Of a stretch of 64,000 nucleotides of DNA, positions 11,416 through 23,127 are shown piece by piece. Under the pieces are notes generated by a model, which saw nothing but the letters and a program-made list of their open reading frames with translations, was not told where the DNA came from and searched no databases. Where the stretch lies: assembly GCA_017871115.1 (NCBI GenBank), contig JAFCIZ010000004.1:720501-784500 (forward strand), in the 5' to 3' direction. The stretch's first letter is position 1; the number at the start of each line of letters is the position of its first letter. Source of the DNA: Cunninghamella blakesleeana (Eukaryota; Mucoromycota; Mucoromycetes; Mucorales; Cunninghamellaceae). Made by a program: the position numbers and the translations under genes.

Positions 11416-12059
11416 ATTCTTATTAAAAAACTTACTTTCCATCCTTTAATAAATAAGTAGGGTTACCTATTATTTTTTTTTAAAAAAGAATGAGGATATA
11501 TACATATATATAATAAAGTCAGTATACATACATACATACATATTTTATATCATTCTTGTTATATTATATTGTATTATTTTTTTTTACTTTGACCATGGGA
11601 GAATTGAGAAATATTTAAAGGTGTAGAAAACCCAGGAATATGCTTTAAAAGATAAGCTTCTAAAGCAGCAGCGTTAAGTTCGTGTCTATATTTAAGATGG
11701 TAAAGAAAAAATAATAGTATTAGAAGCTGTCAATCTTTAAAAGCATAACAAGTGGATATATATATATGTACATATACTAATAAATAATAGGGGAAAATAA
11801 GTAAATAAGAATAAGAATGAAATAAAAAAATCAAAATAGCCTTTTTTAAAAGGGGAAAAAAAGGTATAATGGATTCATTATTATATTAAAAAAAGAAAAA
11901 AAGTGAGGAGAAAGTTTTTGAACAATAGATTGTAAAGAAAAAGAGGAGGTGGTGGTGGTGGTGGGAAAAAAAGGGGAGAAAAGGGCGTTTTATAATATTA
12001 TTGCTATTCATTTACCCAGTTCTTACAGCAGATGTCTTTTGTCCTTCTTGTTTAGTCAT
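9819..12059 (-). CDS. Stand-alone phosphotransferase domain protein, ACAD10/11 kinase type
   Basis: Eight exons on the minus strand (12016-12059, 11588-11685, 11436-11466, 11082-11256, 10817-10893, 10423-10684, 10059-10325, 9819-9977) give 370 aa with consistent phases. The fold is the APH/choline-kinase type. FSHGQSNPTYLL is the glycine-containing lobe, YVLRKKPPG carries the lysine, and VERE the N-lobe glutamate. IVHGDFKIDNLV is the catalytic loop, and [19 protein letters not shown] supplies the metal-binding Asp. These motifs are diagnostic of the kinase-like half of ACAD10/ACAD11. In animals that half phosphorylates 4-hydroxyacyl-CoAs before the dehydrogenase half acts; here there is no dehydrogenase half. 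The C-terminus ([11 protein letters not shown]) matches the family's end. Divergent from the seven-helix gene. Confidence 0.87.
11012..11037. repeat. T16A10 block in an intron
   Basis: Lies inside intron 4 of the minus-strand kinase-like gene (between exons 10817-10893 and 11082-11256). On that gene's transcript it also reads U-run then A-run. Confidence 0.8.
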
Positions 12060-12538
12060 TGTTTTTAATATAAAGTAAAAAAGAAAAAGAGAAAAGCTAA
12101 AAAAAAAATTCAATTCAAATTTTTTAAAAAAAATCAAATAATGCTGGCGGGGATTTCCAATTTTATTTTTATTTTTTGTAAGCTTAATTCTCAGTGTTGA
12201 TTTTAAAAAAAATTAGTAAAAAGAAATATAATTTGAGTTTTAAATAATCTTAATTAATGGAAAGGAGCCATTTACATAAAGATGGTAATGATGAAGAAAA
12301 ACCATTATATTTTATTTTGAAAGCTTATTTCTATTATTTTATTTTATTTTATTTATTTTTCCTCCTTAATAATTGAAACATTGATTTTAAATCGTGGTTA
12401 TATCCTTATATATATATAGCTCCTACATATTAAAAAATAAAAAAAAAAAACTTGTATATCTCTTTTTTTTCATTCTTTCTTTCTTTATATCTCTTTTATT
12501 TAAATATATAAAAATAAATATAAAAAATATAAATATAC
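12060..12538. promoter_or_regulatory. Bidirectional promoter, kinase-like gene / seven-helix gene
   Basis: 479 bases between divergent starts. It contains cggggattt at 12148-12156, about 90 bases from the minus-strand ATG. The remainder is A/T runs, with a TATA-like stretch near 12505. Confidence 0.5.
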
Positions 12539-14599
12539 ATGACTCATTTAAGTGATTATAGTTTTTTGCGTGCGTAATATAGCATAAATTGAAATATATA
12601 TATATACCATCGATCCAATCCTTATACCTTTTTATTATTATTATTATTATTATTATTTATTATAGAAAGAACCGTATCATTATATTATTTATTGATATGG
12701 TATACTTATAGAGTATGGTCATTGGATAGATTTCGATGTATTAGAATATCAAGATTTAAACAAGGGGAATTAAAAGGCATTGTCACTTTATTATTATTTA
12801 TATTTATCCCATTTCAGCTATTTTATGGTATACATTAATTTTATTTTTATGTCATCATTTTTTCTTTTTAAAAAAAACAATCAAATAATATTTTATTCTA
12901 TTTATTATTATTCATTAGAGATTACATCATGTCGGGTAAAATATGAGGAAGGGTTTGCTGTTGTATTTGGCCATATTTTTACTAAACCAGAAACAATGTG
13001 GACACAAGCTGATAAAGATCTTATTATTCCTACAGGTATATAAATAATATAATATAAAAAAAAGGAGATGAAGTGGAGAGGGGATTTGCCTTGTCTTTGA
13101 TGAATAGCCTATTAAATCTTTTTTTTTTTTTTTAAAAAAAAAAATATAGACTATAGTTTATGCATTGGATTTTCCTTTCAGACGTATGTAAAATTAAAAA
13201 ATAGTAATATAAATGTCATCAATTTGTTCATTTTATCTTTTTTTATTTTTATTTAATTACTTTATTCGATATATAGTGGGACATTATTATTATTACAATG
13301 TTTTTGGAATTATCTTGCAAATACAGTTGCCAAAAAGAATTTTATGAGCAGTAAAGAATTTAAATTGTATATTGTTTGGTAAGCATAGATAGATATATGG
13401 ATGCATAATGAAAATGAATTTTTGATTGATTGATTGGTAGATATTTATTAAAGTTTATGGATGTTTTAATTTTACTTTAATTTCTATACATAGGACTTGT
13501 ATTAGTGCCTTCTTATTCCCTATTCTTCAATATAATTTTTCAAGAGACATATATCCATATACATATAAAGAAGTGATGCCAGAATTGGTATATGGATGTG
13601 GATTATTTATTATTGCTTGCCTAGGAATTCGATCACATTTTAGATTTAATCAATTATTAAATAAATCAGCAGGATCCATGAATACAAGATATGTTAATCA
13701 TAAAATCTCTTATTTTCAAGAATTGAATTTCATTTTGACCATTGCTTTGTTTTTCTTTTCAAGTTCTTTAATCATTTTATGCGCTGATGGTTTGACAGGA
13801 AAAAAATATTTAAATGTTCACAAATTCCCATCTGATTTCTTGATCTGTAATAGTAAGTACTTAGGGTGCATGATAATGATGATGATGATGATGATGTATG
13901 AATGATTTATATTTATTTTTTTATTTATTTTATTTTTAATTTAAATTAGCTAATGTTGCATCTATCATTGTATGGGTGGTTGTCATATTAATTTTTCATC
14001 CAAAAAAAGCTAATGAAGAACAATCAGGAATTAATCCTCCTCCATTTGTAGCTCAGCAAAATAATGCTAATGATGGTAATCGTCATTATAGTCGTCAATA
14101 TGGTACACAGTTAGATACTATTTCTTCTGGAACAGGAAGTAGTATTTATCCATCCTCTACCAATACACCTGTAATTCCAAACTTTAATCATTCAAACCCT
14201 ATGATGATGACTCCAGATATATCTTCAGCCATGATTAAACCTAATCCTTCAAATGCTTCTTCTACTTTATCCCCTTATTATACTACTACTAATGGTGGTA
14301 CTAGTGGTGGTGGTGATCAAAATGCTTATCAGTATCCATTTTCATCCCAATCCAATCATCATAGTCACCACCACCATGCTTATAGTCATAAATCAAGTAC
14401 ATTAACATTATTAAACGAATCCAATATTTCTAATACAAGTAGCAAAATGACCTACGATGCTGATAGTATTATGTTTACTTCCAGGCAACCTTTAACAGAA
14501 AATAATAATAATCCAACTAATTCTTATTTATATAATACTGATCGTAAACCTAATGATGATGCTCAATGGTTACAACAACTACCAAGAGGTGGAAGATAA
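12539..14599 (+). CDS. Seven-helix (GPCR-like) membrane protein with long polar tail
   Basis: Seven exons (12539-12569, 12666-12827, 12919-13035, 13150-13183, 13277-13378, 13494-13852, 13950-14599) give 484 aa. The first intron uses donor gtgcgt, which is the only phase that keeps the frame. About seven hydrophobic segments are seen: SLYYLLIWYTYRVW (weak), IVTLLLFIFIPFQLFY, GTLLLLQCFWNYL, VWTCISAFLFPIL, LVYGCGLFIIACLGI, ILTIALFFFSSSLIIL and ASIIVWVVVILIF. An acidic loop lies between helices 2 and 3. A cytosolic tail of about 200 aa follows, rich in Ser, Asn, Thr and His with a HHSHHHH run. The layout resembles the 7TM half of fungal RGS receptors (GprK type), but no RGS domain is present. Receptor function is an inference. 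Confidence 0.75.
13119..13144. repeat. T15A11 block at a 3' splice site
   Basis: Fifteen T, then eleven A, then tatag and exon 4 of the seven-helix gene at 13150. The T run is in the position of a polypyrimidine tract, but the A run separates it from the AG. Confidence 0.85.
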
Positions 14600-15044
14600 A
14601 AGCAGTATATAAGAGATAAAAAATAAAAAATAAAAAATAAAATAAAAAATAAACCAAAAGTAAAAAGAAGAGTATTATCGGCATTGGTATTATTTTAATA
14701 TTCTCATCTTTTTTCGTATTAATATTCTTATTTATTGTTATTTTATATTTTACTTTTTTTTATGATAATTTATAATTATTATTTAATGTGTCATTTTTTT
14801 ATTAATGTTCTTTTTTAATTATTTTATAATAAATGTGTGAAGTATACTAAATATAACTTTTTTTTAAAATAATATAATTGTATTAAAAAAAAGATAAAAG
14901 AAAAGGTGGGGAAATAAAAAAAAATTAGAGTGGCTGAAATTCAATCCCCGGATTTCTTTTAAAGCTATAATTTTTTTTACTTGTCATTTTTTCTTCGTTT
15001 TTATTTACTTTTTATTTTTATTTCAGTTAAATAAATTATAAAAT
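14600..15044. promoter_or_regulatory. Intergenic with dihydroorotase promoter
   Basis: 445 bases. The 3' flank of the seven-helix gene has (aaaaat)n-like runs. Toward dihydroorotase, ccccggattt lies at 14946-14955, about 98 bases before the ATG, followed by a T-rich leader. Confidence 0.45.
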
Positions 15045-15175
15045 ATGTCTACTTCTATTACCATTCCTTCTGCTTGTGATTTCCATCTTCACCTTCGTCA
15101 AGGGGAAATGATGAAAATGGTGACTCCTAAAGTTGCTGAAGGAGGTGTTTCTTTAGCCTATATCATGGTAAATTC

Positions 15176-15207
<32 letters not shown>

Positions 15208-15278
15208 AAAAGAGTCTAATAGAAAATAAATAAAGAGAATTGATATATGTATACATGTATAAACATATATATTAAATG

Positions 15279-15317
<39 letters not shown>

Positions 15318-16264
15318 AATAGCCTAATTTACAACCACCTATTAGAAATACGGAGCAAGCCTTAAAATATAAAAAAGAATTAGAAGCTTTAGCACCTGAA
15401 GTAACGTTTTATATGACATTATATTTATCACCCGAATTAACAGTTGAAGAAGTCAAGAAAGCCAGCCAAGCCGGAATCGCCGGTGTCAAATCCTATCCAA
15501 GAGGGGTAACTACCAATAGTGATTCTGGTATAGAATCATATGAAATTTATTACCCAGTATTTAAAGCAATGGAAGAAGAAGGCATGGTATTAAATTTACA
15601 TGGGGAAATTCCAAGTGATATGAATAATAATGTATGTGTGATGAATGCCGAAGAAAAATTTTTACCTCAATTAGAAAAAATTCATAAAGCATTCCCCAAA
15701 TTAAAAATTGTATTAGAACATGCTACATCTGCTGCTGCTGTAGAAATGGTAAAATCATTGGGTGATACTGTTGGTTGTTCCATTACTGTACATCATTTAC
15801 AGTTAATCGTTGATGATTGGGCCGGCCAAGCACATCATTTTTGTAAACCTGTAGCTAAATATCCTAAAGATCGTGAAGCTTTAAGAAAGGTAGTTATGGA
15901 AGGTCATCCTCGATTCTTCCTTGGTACAGATTCTGCTCCTCATCCAAGTCATGTGAAAGAAACAGCTCATGCTCATGCTGGTGTTTTCACCACTCCTCTT
16001 GTTTTACCTTATCTTGCTAAAATTTTTGAAGAAATTGGTTGTTTGGATAAATTGGAAAATTTTGCTTGTCATTTTGGTCGTCAATTTTATGGTTTATCCC
16101 AAAAAGATGGATTTCAAGATCGTAAGGTTACTTTGGTGAAAGAAGCAGATGTTATAGTGCCTCAAAATTACCCAGTCTCTCCTGATAATTTGAAAGAAGG
16201 TGCTGTCGTTCCCTTTTTAGCTAATAAAGATATTGGCTGGAAAATCGTTGAAAACTTTTGTTAA
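15045..16264 (+). CDS. URA4: Dihydroorotase (URA4/PyrC type)
   Basis: Two exons (15045-15167, 15323-16264), phase 0, 354 aa, the usual length of monofunctional fungal dihydroorotase. It catalyses the reversible cyclisation of N-carbamoyl-aspartate to dihydroorotate, step three of de novo pyrimidine synthesis. The zinc-binding HxH is in DFHLHLRQGEM. GVKSYPRGVTTNSDSG contains the lysine that is carbamylated to bridge two zincs. LNLHGE and LEHATSA give the further metal His residues, and FFLGTDSAPHPSH the catalytic Asp. All are intact. The intron contains AAT and AT microsatellites (15176-15210, 15283-15314). Cytosolic enzyme. It converges with the minus-strand regulator gene downstream. Confidence 0.96.
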
Positions 16265-16693
16265 CTTTTTTCACTAAAAAAAATTAATATGTATATATAT
16301 TATATATAAAACAAAATTGAATTTAAATACAAAAAAGTTGATTTTTTACAATAAAGTTGGATATTTATTTGTTTATTCATTAAAAAGTTTTTTTTAAAAA
16401 AAAGTTGAATATTTTATATGTATAAAGTATAAATGGAATTTTTTATAGAAATAATTATATACATGGTTTCTTTTTCCTTTTTCTTTTTTTTTTTTAAAAA
16501 AAAAACAAAAAAAAACAAAAATTAATAATAATAATAATGGCAACAACACTTGATCATAGTTACATAAGATTAATAGTAATAATAATAAAAAAAAATAGTT
16601 GATCGTAATACAGTTATAGTATAATTCAAATAAAAACAAATAGTATAAACAAAATAACACTATATATATAGAGAGTATATATAGATGTATGCC

Positions 16694-16725
<32 letters not shown>

Positions 16726-16741
16726 TGATGAAAGATTTTTT
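16265..16741. other. Convergent intergenic with T(n)A(n) blocks
   Basis: 477 bases between two 3' ends. It contains T7A8 (about 16388), T12A10 (16484-16505) and T17A12 (16694-16722). No gene is seen. These blocks lie where both transcripts would end. Confidence 0.6.
16694..16722. repeat. T17A12 block, 3' flank
   Basis: The longest block of the series in this window, 20 bases beyond the stop of the minus-strand regulator gene. On that transcript it would fall in the 3' UTR. Confidence 0.85.
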
Positions 16742-18248
16742 TTAAGAAATTGATTTTTTTGATCTTCTTTTACGAAGTGTACCATTAGCTACTTTTTCTT
16801 GACGAGTCACCCTTCTAGAACGCATATCAGTATGGCGATTTCGATAAGAATCTACGGCTCGTTGTATTAAACCACGCTTCCCACATAATTGTTGTTGATT
16901 TAACCAACATAATTTCCAACCCAGCGTATTGCAACTAGATTCATAATTCCATCGATTTCCAGTATAGTCTTCTTTTTCAACATTGGCTCTAGGATAAATC
17001 TAGATTAGAAAAAAAGAATTTTTTTTAAAAAAAAGGTTTCATTAAAAAAAAAAAATTACGCATGATATTTTTTCCCGTTTTTTTAGTTTCTATGTAATCT
17101 CCGCGCCATAATCTAAATGATTCTATTTTTCGATTGTTTACTATATATATATTTAACAAATATAAATAAACAAATAAATAGATACAAAAAATATCACTTA
17201 CAGTATTTTGACATCTAAAAGAGAAAGGAATTGTATCCAAATCGACACTATCCACATCAGTACGAATAGTATATTCTTTAACAAGTCGCTCATGAGAATA
17301 TAAAAAGGTGATGTGCTCTATACCATTGATTAAACTAGAGACAGGTTCATGGGCAGTTAAGGAAACCACCGAGGCAACAGAGGGGTGTGTAGATCGTCTT
17401 CTTTGTTGACGTGGTTGTCGGTGTTGATTTGAATCGGATGCACGTCTTCGGTATTTGTTATTATTATTATTTTTTATTATAGTATCATGTTGATGATGAT
17501 GGTGATGAAGATCTTTATTAAGTTTTTCTTGATGAGAAGATAGGTAGTTATTATTTAAAGTGGGCAACATATTTAATTGGTTAGGTAATGGTTGTGAAGA
17601 CGACTGAGAGGAGGAAGGTGGCGATAGACTAGTCATGGAAGAATTGGTTGAAGAAGAAGACGAAGATGATGAAGAAGATAATGGATGAATAGATGAATGA
17701 GAATGTATTAATTCCATTTCTTCTAATTTGATCATATTATTTAAATGAGTTGGGTCAGTATGAGAAGTTGGTGGGGGTGGAGTTATATCTTTAAATGGAT
17801 TAGCTGATGTTGCTGTAGTTGAAGTTGTTGTATATACATAAGGATTTGCAGCTGTAGTAGTTGGATTAAAAAAATCCATATTAAAAATAGGATGAGTAGG
17901 AGATTGAAGAGGAGGAGTAGGAGGTAAAGACATGGTATGATCAGCAGTTGATGAGAATGGTTCTTGTTTGATCATTAATTTATCACTATGACGATGATCA
18001 TGATTAGTTGATGGAGGTATGAACGTGTCTAACATAGTTTCCCAATTTTGACAAGAAGTATTCCAATTATTAAAATTATATGTATCTAATATATTTAAAG
18101 TATCGTCATGGCCAGTTGTTGTTGGTGAGGTGGTAGTAGTTGTAGCAGTAGTAGTAGTAGTGGGGTAAAAAGCCCAAGTGGTTACATCTTCATTTAAAGA
18201 TGAGTGCTTGACATTAGCTACAGCTGGATTTATTTGAAGATTGGTCAT
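16742..18248 (-). CDS. Probable fungal transcription regulator, conserved C-terminal domain
   Basis: Two exons, 17202-18248 and 16742-16999, 434 aa. The first 300 residues are low-complexity (Thr, Ser, Pro, His, Asn), typical of fungal regulators. The conserved part starts at HITFLYSHERLVKEYTIRTD, runs through VDLDTIPFSFRCQNT to the exon end, and continues after the intron with IYPRANVEKEDYTGNRWNYE, then NTLGWKLCWLN, GKRGLIQRAVDSYRNR and RSRRVTRQ. Splicing at 17201 to 17000 was chosen because it joins RCQNT to IYPRA in phase. The intronic frame between them is open but breaks the domain. I believe this is a fungus-specific domain of unknown function (perhaps the DUF8032 type), but that name is from memory. 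Basic residues at the end and a Lys/Arg-rich RRRASD segment suggest nuclear location. Confidence 0.75.
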
Positions 18249-20085
18249 CTCTATATATATATATATATTTATACACTTTTCTTTGGGGGGTTTTTTAATA
18301 CAATAAATCTATTTTATCACTATGTATATTTTATGTATTTACAAAGGTTTATAATAAAACACTTATTGTGTATATTTATAAGGAGAAAAGAAAAAAAAAA
18401 AAAAAAAAAAAAAAAAAAACAGAATAATAGTATATTAAAAAATTGAGGGAGAGAACAAAAAATGAAGGAAAAAAGAATTTACTCTTTTTTTTTTTGAATC
18501 TTATATAATTTTTTTTTTTCCCTCTGAAACCAGTAAATAGGAAAGATGATTGCATAAAATTTTTTTGGTAAAACTGAGCTTCAAACCTAAACTAAGACAA
18601 CTGCGTGGTATTCGATATTCTCATAGGTTAAAAATAAAGAAATATTCCCAATGATAATATTATTTTTCCTTATGGTTGTAAAATACTAATCTTGTTATGA
18701 TAATTTTTTATTTATATTTGTTTATTTTATTTTATTTTTATTGACACCACATACTGAATTCACATAAGCTTATTTTTTCAATACATGTTTCTTTAAAGGA
18801 AGGAAAAAGATAAAGTATATGTGTATCAATAATTATTAGACATATACACGCGTATTTAGAAAAATATTATCTGGATTCATCCAATCATAAAAACACAATG
18901 ACGAAATGTCAAGAATAAATAAATTTTTACATCACTTGTTTCTTTCATTCTACTATCATTAAAACTTATTTTTTGGGCTGTTCTTTTTTAAATCGACTTT
19001 TTTCAATTTTTACTCCGAAGAAAAAAAAAGAAGGTTTCTTTTATGAACATGTTTTCTTTTTATTTATGGTCTAATCCTTTTTTATATATACACTTTCTTT
19101 TTTTTTACTTTGTTTTATAAATAAACCATATACTTTTTGTATTAAAATATAAAAAAATAACTATTTTATTTTAATTCTATTTTAATTCCAATTAGTGCAA
19201 CTAGTTATACTTATTTTAAATCATTATTACCATTGTCGTCATTATCATGAATCATGGAAATCTCGAATCATCATAAAAATATTGATTTATAGTAATTTCT
19301 ATATTTTTAAAATAGAAAATTATCATAAATGTATTTAATTTGTATATATATAGTGTAAAAACAGCAAAAATAGTTAACTATCATGTTTCTTTATTAGTTT
19401 TTAAGGTATCATATTATAAAGTCGTACAAACTTTCTTCGGATCTCGAAATCATACACGAGAATTTTTTTTTTTTTTTTTTTTTTTTTGCTTGGCTATCAA
19501 GATGTATAATTTATATGTATTGTGGTGTATGCAATATATAAAATAATGAAATCGTCGTGAATTTAAAATATTAGACTATGCATTATCTTATTTATTTCAA
19601 TTGATTGTTTAAATGATATAACGTTAATAAAACATAACAATAAAACTATTCACGAGAGGAGAACAATAATACTCTTTTAAATCAAAATGTATAAAGAAAT
19701 GGAATAACTTTTATCACTTTTAATATATATTTAATGGATAGATATATATATTTTGTAATACAGTAAATATATTTTCCAAAAATAGAGTAATAATTTAAAA
19801 AAACATCCTTATTTGATATATATATTTATTTTTTTCATTTCGCTCTTTTAATTTTAAATTCATTAACCTTTTTTTTTTTTTATTATTATAAAAATAAAAA
19901 AGTAACCAATTTCTTGCTTTTTTTTTTCTTTTTCTTTCTCTTTTTTATTTTATTTTATTTTACTATCCACCTTCCTTTCCTTTATAATAATCCATATAAT
20001 CCTAATCCATTCAAAAGTTTTGGATCCTTCACCTTTCTTTTTCCCTTTCCTTTCCTTTCTTTTTTTATTATAATATTGTATAACA
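18249..20085. other. Long divergent intergenic region, no gene seen
   Basis: 1.8 kb between the regulator gene (-) and chitin deacetylase (+). It contains a 29-base A run at 18391-18419 and a T run near 19461. Short frames are homopolymer-driven. The last 250 bases are pyrimidine-rich, as expected of the chitin deacetylase leader. Confidence 0.55.
18391..18419. repeat. 29-base A homopolymer
   Basis: Twenty-nine consecutive A, about 140 bases upstream of the regulator gene's ATG (minus strand), where it would read as a T run in the promoter. Confidence 0.85.
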
Positions 20086-21636
20086 ATGTATATTAAATCC
20101 TTTTTAACTACTATTGCGTTAGCCACTTCAATGGTAAGTGCTGCTACTACTACTGCTGCTGCCACCACCACCAGCACCACCACCACTACTACTTCTAACA
20201 TGAAGATTCAAGATTATTGGAAGTCATTTACTTCAGGTGTCGATCCTAACAAGATTCAACTTCCAAAAATCAGTCAAACCACCTCTAATGATCCTGCTAC
20301 AGAATGTACTTACTATGAACCACCAGCAGAATTCAAGTATGATCCTAAACAATGGCCAAACTTATGGGAAACCGCCACTTCAAACGGTATGGATAAAACC
20401 GCTGAATTCACTAAAATCTATAATGCAATCGATTGGACTAAAAAACCAAATATTCCTCAACGTAAAATGACCAAAGATGGTGGTTTAGATTTTACTGGTT
20501 ATGATGGTAATAAAGACCCTGATTGTTGGTGGTCTTCTTCTACTTGTACTAAACCAAAACACACCAGTGATATTAATGCTGATATTTATCAATGTCCTGA
20601 ACCTAATACCTGGGGTCTTGTAAGTTTGAGCTGCTCTATTTTTTATTTTTTATTTCATGAAATAGTAGAAATTTACATGTATTTATAAACTCATTGGAAT
20701 TTCATTCTTTTATTTTTATTAATAGAACTATGATGATGGTCCTAATTGTTCACATAACGCCTTTTATGATTTCTTGGAACAAAAGAAATTGAAAGCTTCT
20801 ATGTTCTATATTGGTTCTAATGTAGTCAATTGGCCTTATGGTGCTATGCGTGGTATGAAGAATGGCCATCATATTGCTGATCATACTTGGTCTCATCAAT
20901 TGATGACCACCTTAAATGATAAAGAAGTTCTTGCTGAATTATACTATACTCAAAAAGCTATTAAATTAGTTACTGGTGTTACTCCTAAACATTGGCGTCC
21001 TGCTTTTGGTGATGTAGATGATCGTGTTAGATGGTAAATAATATATAAAAGAAAAAAAAATGAAATCCATACTTTTTTTTTTTTTTCATTAAAACCTTTA
21101 TTTGTTTATCTCTCTCTCTCTATAGGATTGCTACTCAATTAGGTCTCACTACAATCTTATGGGATAAAGATACTGATGATTGGAACTCTGAAACACCTGA
21201 ATTACTTAATAAGGTTCAAGGTGCTTATGATGACTTTATTAAAATGGGAACTAATGGAACTTATGCTACTACTGGTAATATTGTTTTGACTCATGAAATT
21301 AACAACACTACTATGTCCTTAGCTGTTAAAAATTTACCCAACATCATGAAGAGTTACAAACATGTTGTAGATATTGCTACTTGTATGAATATCACTTATC
21401 CTTACCAAGAAACCACTGTCAAGTTCCCTTCTTTTGATGAATTTACTAAAGGTCAAACTACTAACTCTGTAGGTACTGTCAGCAGCAATTCATCTTCTTC
21501 ACCTTCATCAACCCCTAAAGATAATACTCAATCTGCTAATCAATCTAGTGATAAGACCTCTGCTGGTATTCAAATTGTACCTACTTTTGGTTTTGCTGCC
21601 GCTACTCTTATGACTATATTTGCTACTTTAATTTAA
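20086..21636 (+). CDS. Chitin deacetylase, secreted and probably GPI-anchored (CE4)
   Basis: Three exons (20086-20619, 20726-21033, 21126-21636), 450 aa. The N-terminal MYIKSFLTTIALATSMVSAA is a signal peptide, followed by a Thr/Ala linker and a Cys-containing region. The NodB catalytic domain begins near residue 176. NYDDGPN is motif 1 with the catalytic base Asp and the metal Asp, HTWSH is motif 2 (two metal His), and RPAFGDVDDR is motif 3. The last 60 residues are Ser-rich and end in a hydrophobic tail (FGFAAATLMTIFATLI), as in GPI-anchored forms. The enzyme removes acetyl groups from chitin to give chitosan, a main wall polymer of Mucoromycota. The intron after WGL interrupts just before motif 1. 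Codon use is richer in C-ending codons than most neighbours, suggesting good expression. Confidence 0.95.
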
Positions 21637-22357
21637 TCTTTATTTATTTATTTATTAATTTTTTTTTTAAAAAATTACATTTTTTTATTTATTTATAATT
21701 ACCATTTTATTTCTTATTTTTTTTTAAAATAGTAATAAAAATAAATAAAATAAAAATAAAAACAAAACGATAGAATAAAATGATTAAAAGGAAAAAACAA
21801 CTATTAGAAAAAAAAAACAAGTTATGACGAAAACGAAGGTTAGGAGTGTTTTAGGTAAAACCTGTTCATTCGTTTATACATAATAGTTCGATTGATTTAG
21901 TACAAACTAAGAAAAGCATTTTTAATGAGTAAGATCACAATAAATCTTTATTTAAAAATGTATAGACATGCTTCAATAAATAAAATTTTAGAATCCTGTA
22001 CATGTTATTTTATGACAAGTATAATAATATAAATAGACGAAAAGTCAAAGGTAAAAAATTAATTTGCAATTGTAAAAATTTATAGCATTTTCATTTTTCT
22101 TTAAACAAATAAAAAAAAGACTTTATATAAAATGGCTGGTTTACAAAGTCTAAATGCTATTTAATAAAGTATATATAAATATAATTGTGATAAAAAATAT
22201 TGCTTTGGTAATTAAAAAAATAATAAATAAAAAATGATATCGATAACAAGAATATATAAAAAAAGCATATCCATGAATTATTATAAAAAAAAAGAAAAAT
22301 CAAAAAATGCTAAGATAACTCCATTTAAAAATGCCGAATATATAATATTTTAATTTT

Positions 22358-22393
<36 letters not shown>

Positions 22394-22949
22394 TCATAGT
22401 AATTGTATGAATTTTTGACTGATATATAGCATTATCGGATGTTATTGAGATGATCAATTCATTATATTATATATATCATTTCAATACATAAAAAACTATT
22501 ATAAATATAAAAGGTGATAAATCAAATAGATAACGTGGATATATCTTTACAATAAATCAACTAACATTTAAGATCATTTTATGAAAATTAGTATACATAT
22601 ACAAAATCATTTTGTAAATGAACTGTTTAAATTGTAAGCTAATTGGGTTATCATCTTTAGAAATAATTCAATGTATAGCTTGAAATATATATATATATAT
22701 ATATATATTTAAAAAAGAAATAAAGAAAAGAAAAAAAAAAAAAGATTACAATAAAAGATAGTATAAAATATTCAAATTGCCATATCATATCACGAAAATC
22801 CGTAACATCAAATCATAGATCAACTAGTTGTATTGGATCACTTGTACATTTAAAAAAACGAGCGGAGTTTCAAGCATTCATACTTTATACAGAAACCTTT
22901 GGTATCAAATCCTTCTTTTTTTTCTTCCCCTACTTGCACCTGAATTTTT
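21637..22949. other. Intergenic and 5' UTR exon of P1
   Basis: 1.3 kb. Most of it is AT-rich with AAT and AT microsatellites (22364-22390, 22688-22710) and no gene. From about 22850 a GC-richer segment containing gcggagtttcaag and a pyrimidine tract is the likely promoter and non-coding first exon of the ribosomal P1 gene. Confidence 0.5.
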
Positions 22950-23117
22950 GTAAGTAAATCATATATATCCATCCATCCATCCATTCATCCAATACATTCA
23001 TCCATATATACAGATATATCCAACTATAAAATCAATAAATAGCAACTCATATTCAATTATTTTATTTTTATTTTTATTATATTATTAAAAAATAAAATGA
23101 TTATGCATTTTATATAG
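22950..23117 (+). other. Intron in the 5' UTR of the P1 gene
   Basis: The donor gtaagt at 22950 and the acceptor tatatag ending at 23117, ten bases before the P1 ATG, bracket a tccatcca-rich stretch. Introns in the leader are common in ribosomal protein genes of fungi. The transcription start is not determined. Confidence 0.55.
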
Positions 23118-23127
23118 AGTAATAAAA

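Noticed and set aside
17025..17201. In-frame extension of the regulator gene through its intron
   Set aside because: It ends in a homopolymer-driven tail and would cut the conserved domain; splicing 17201 to 17000 joins the domain in phase.
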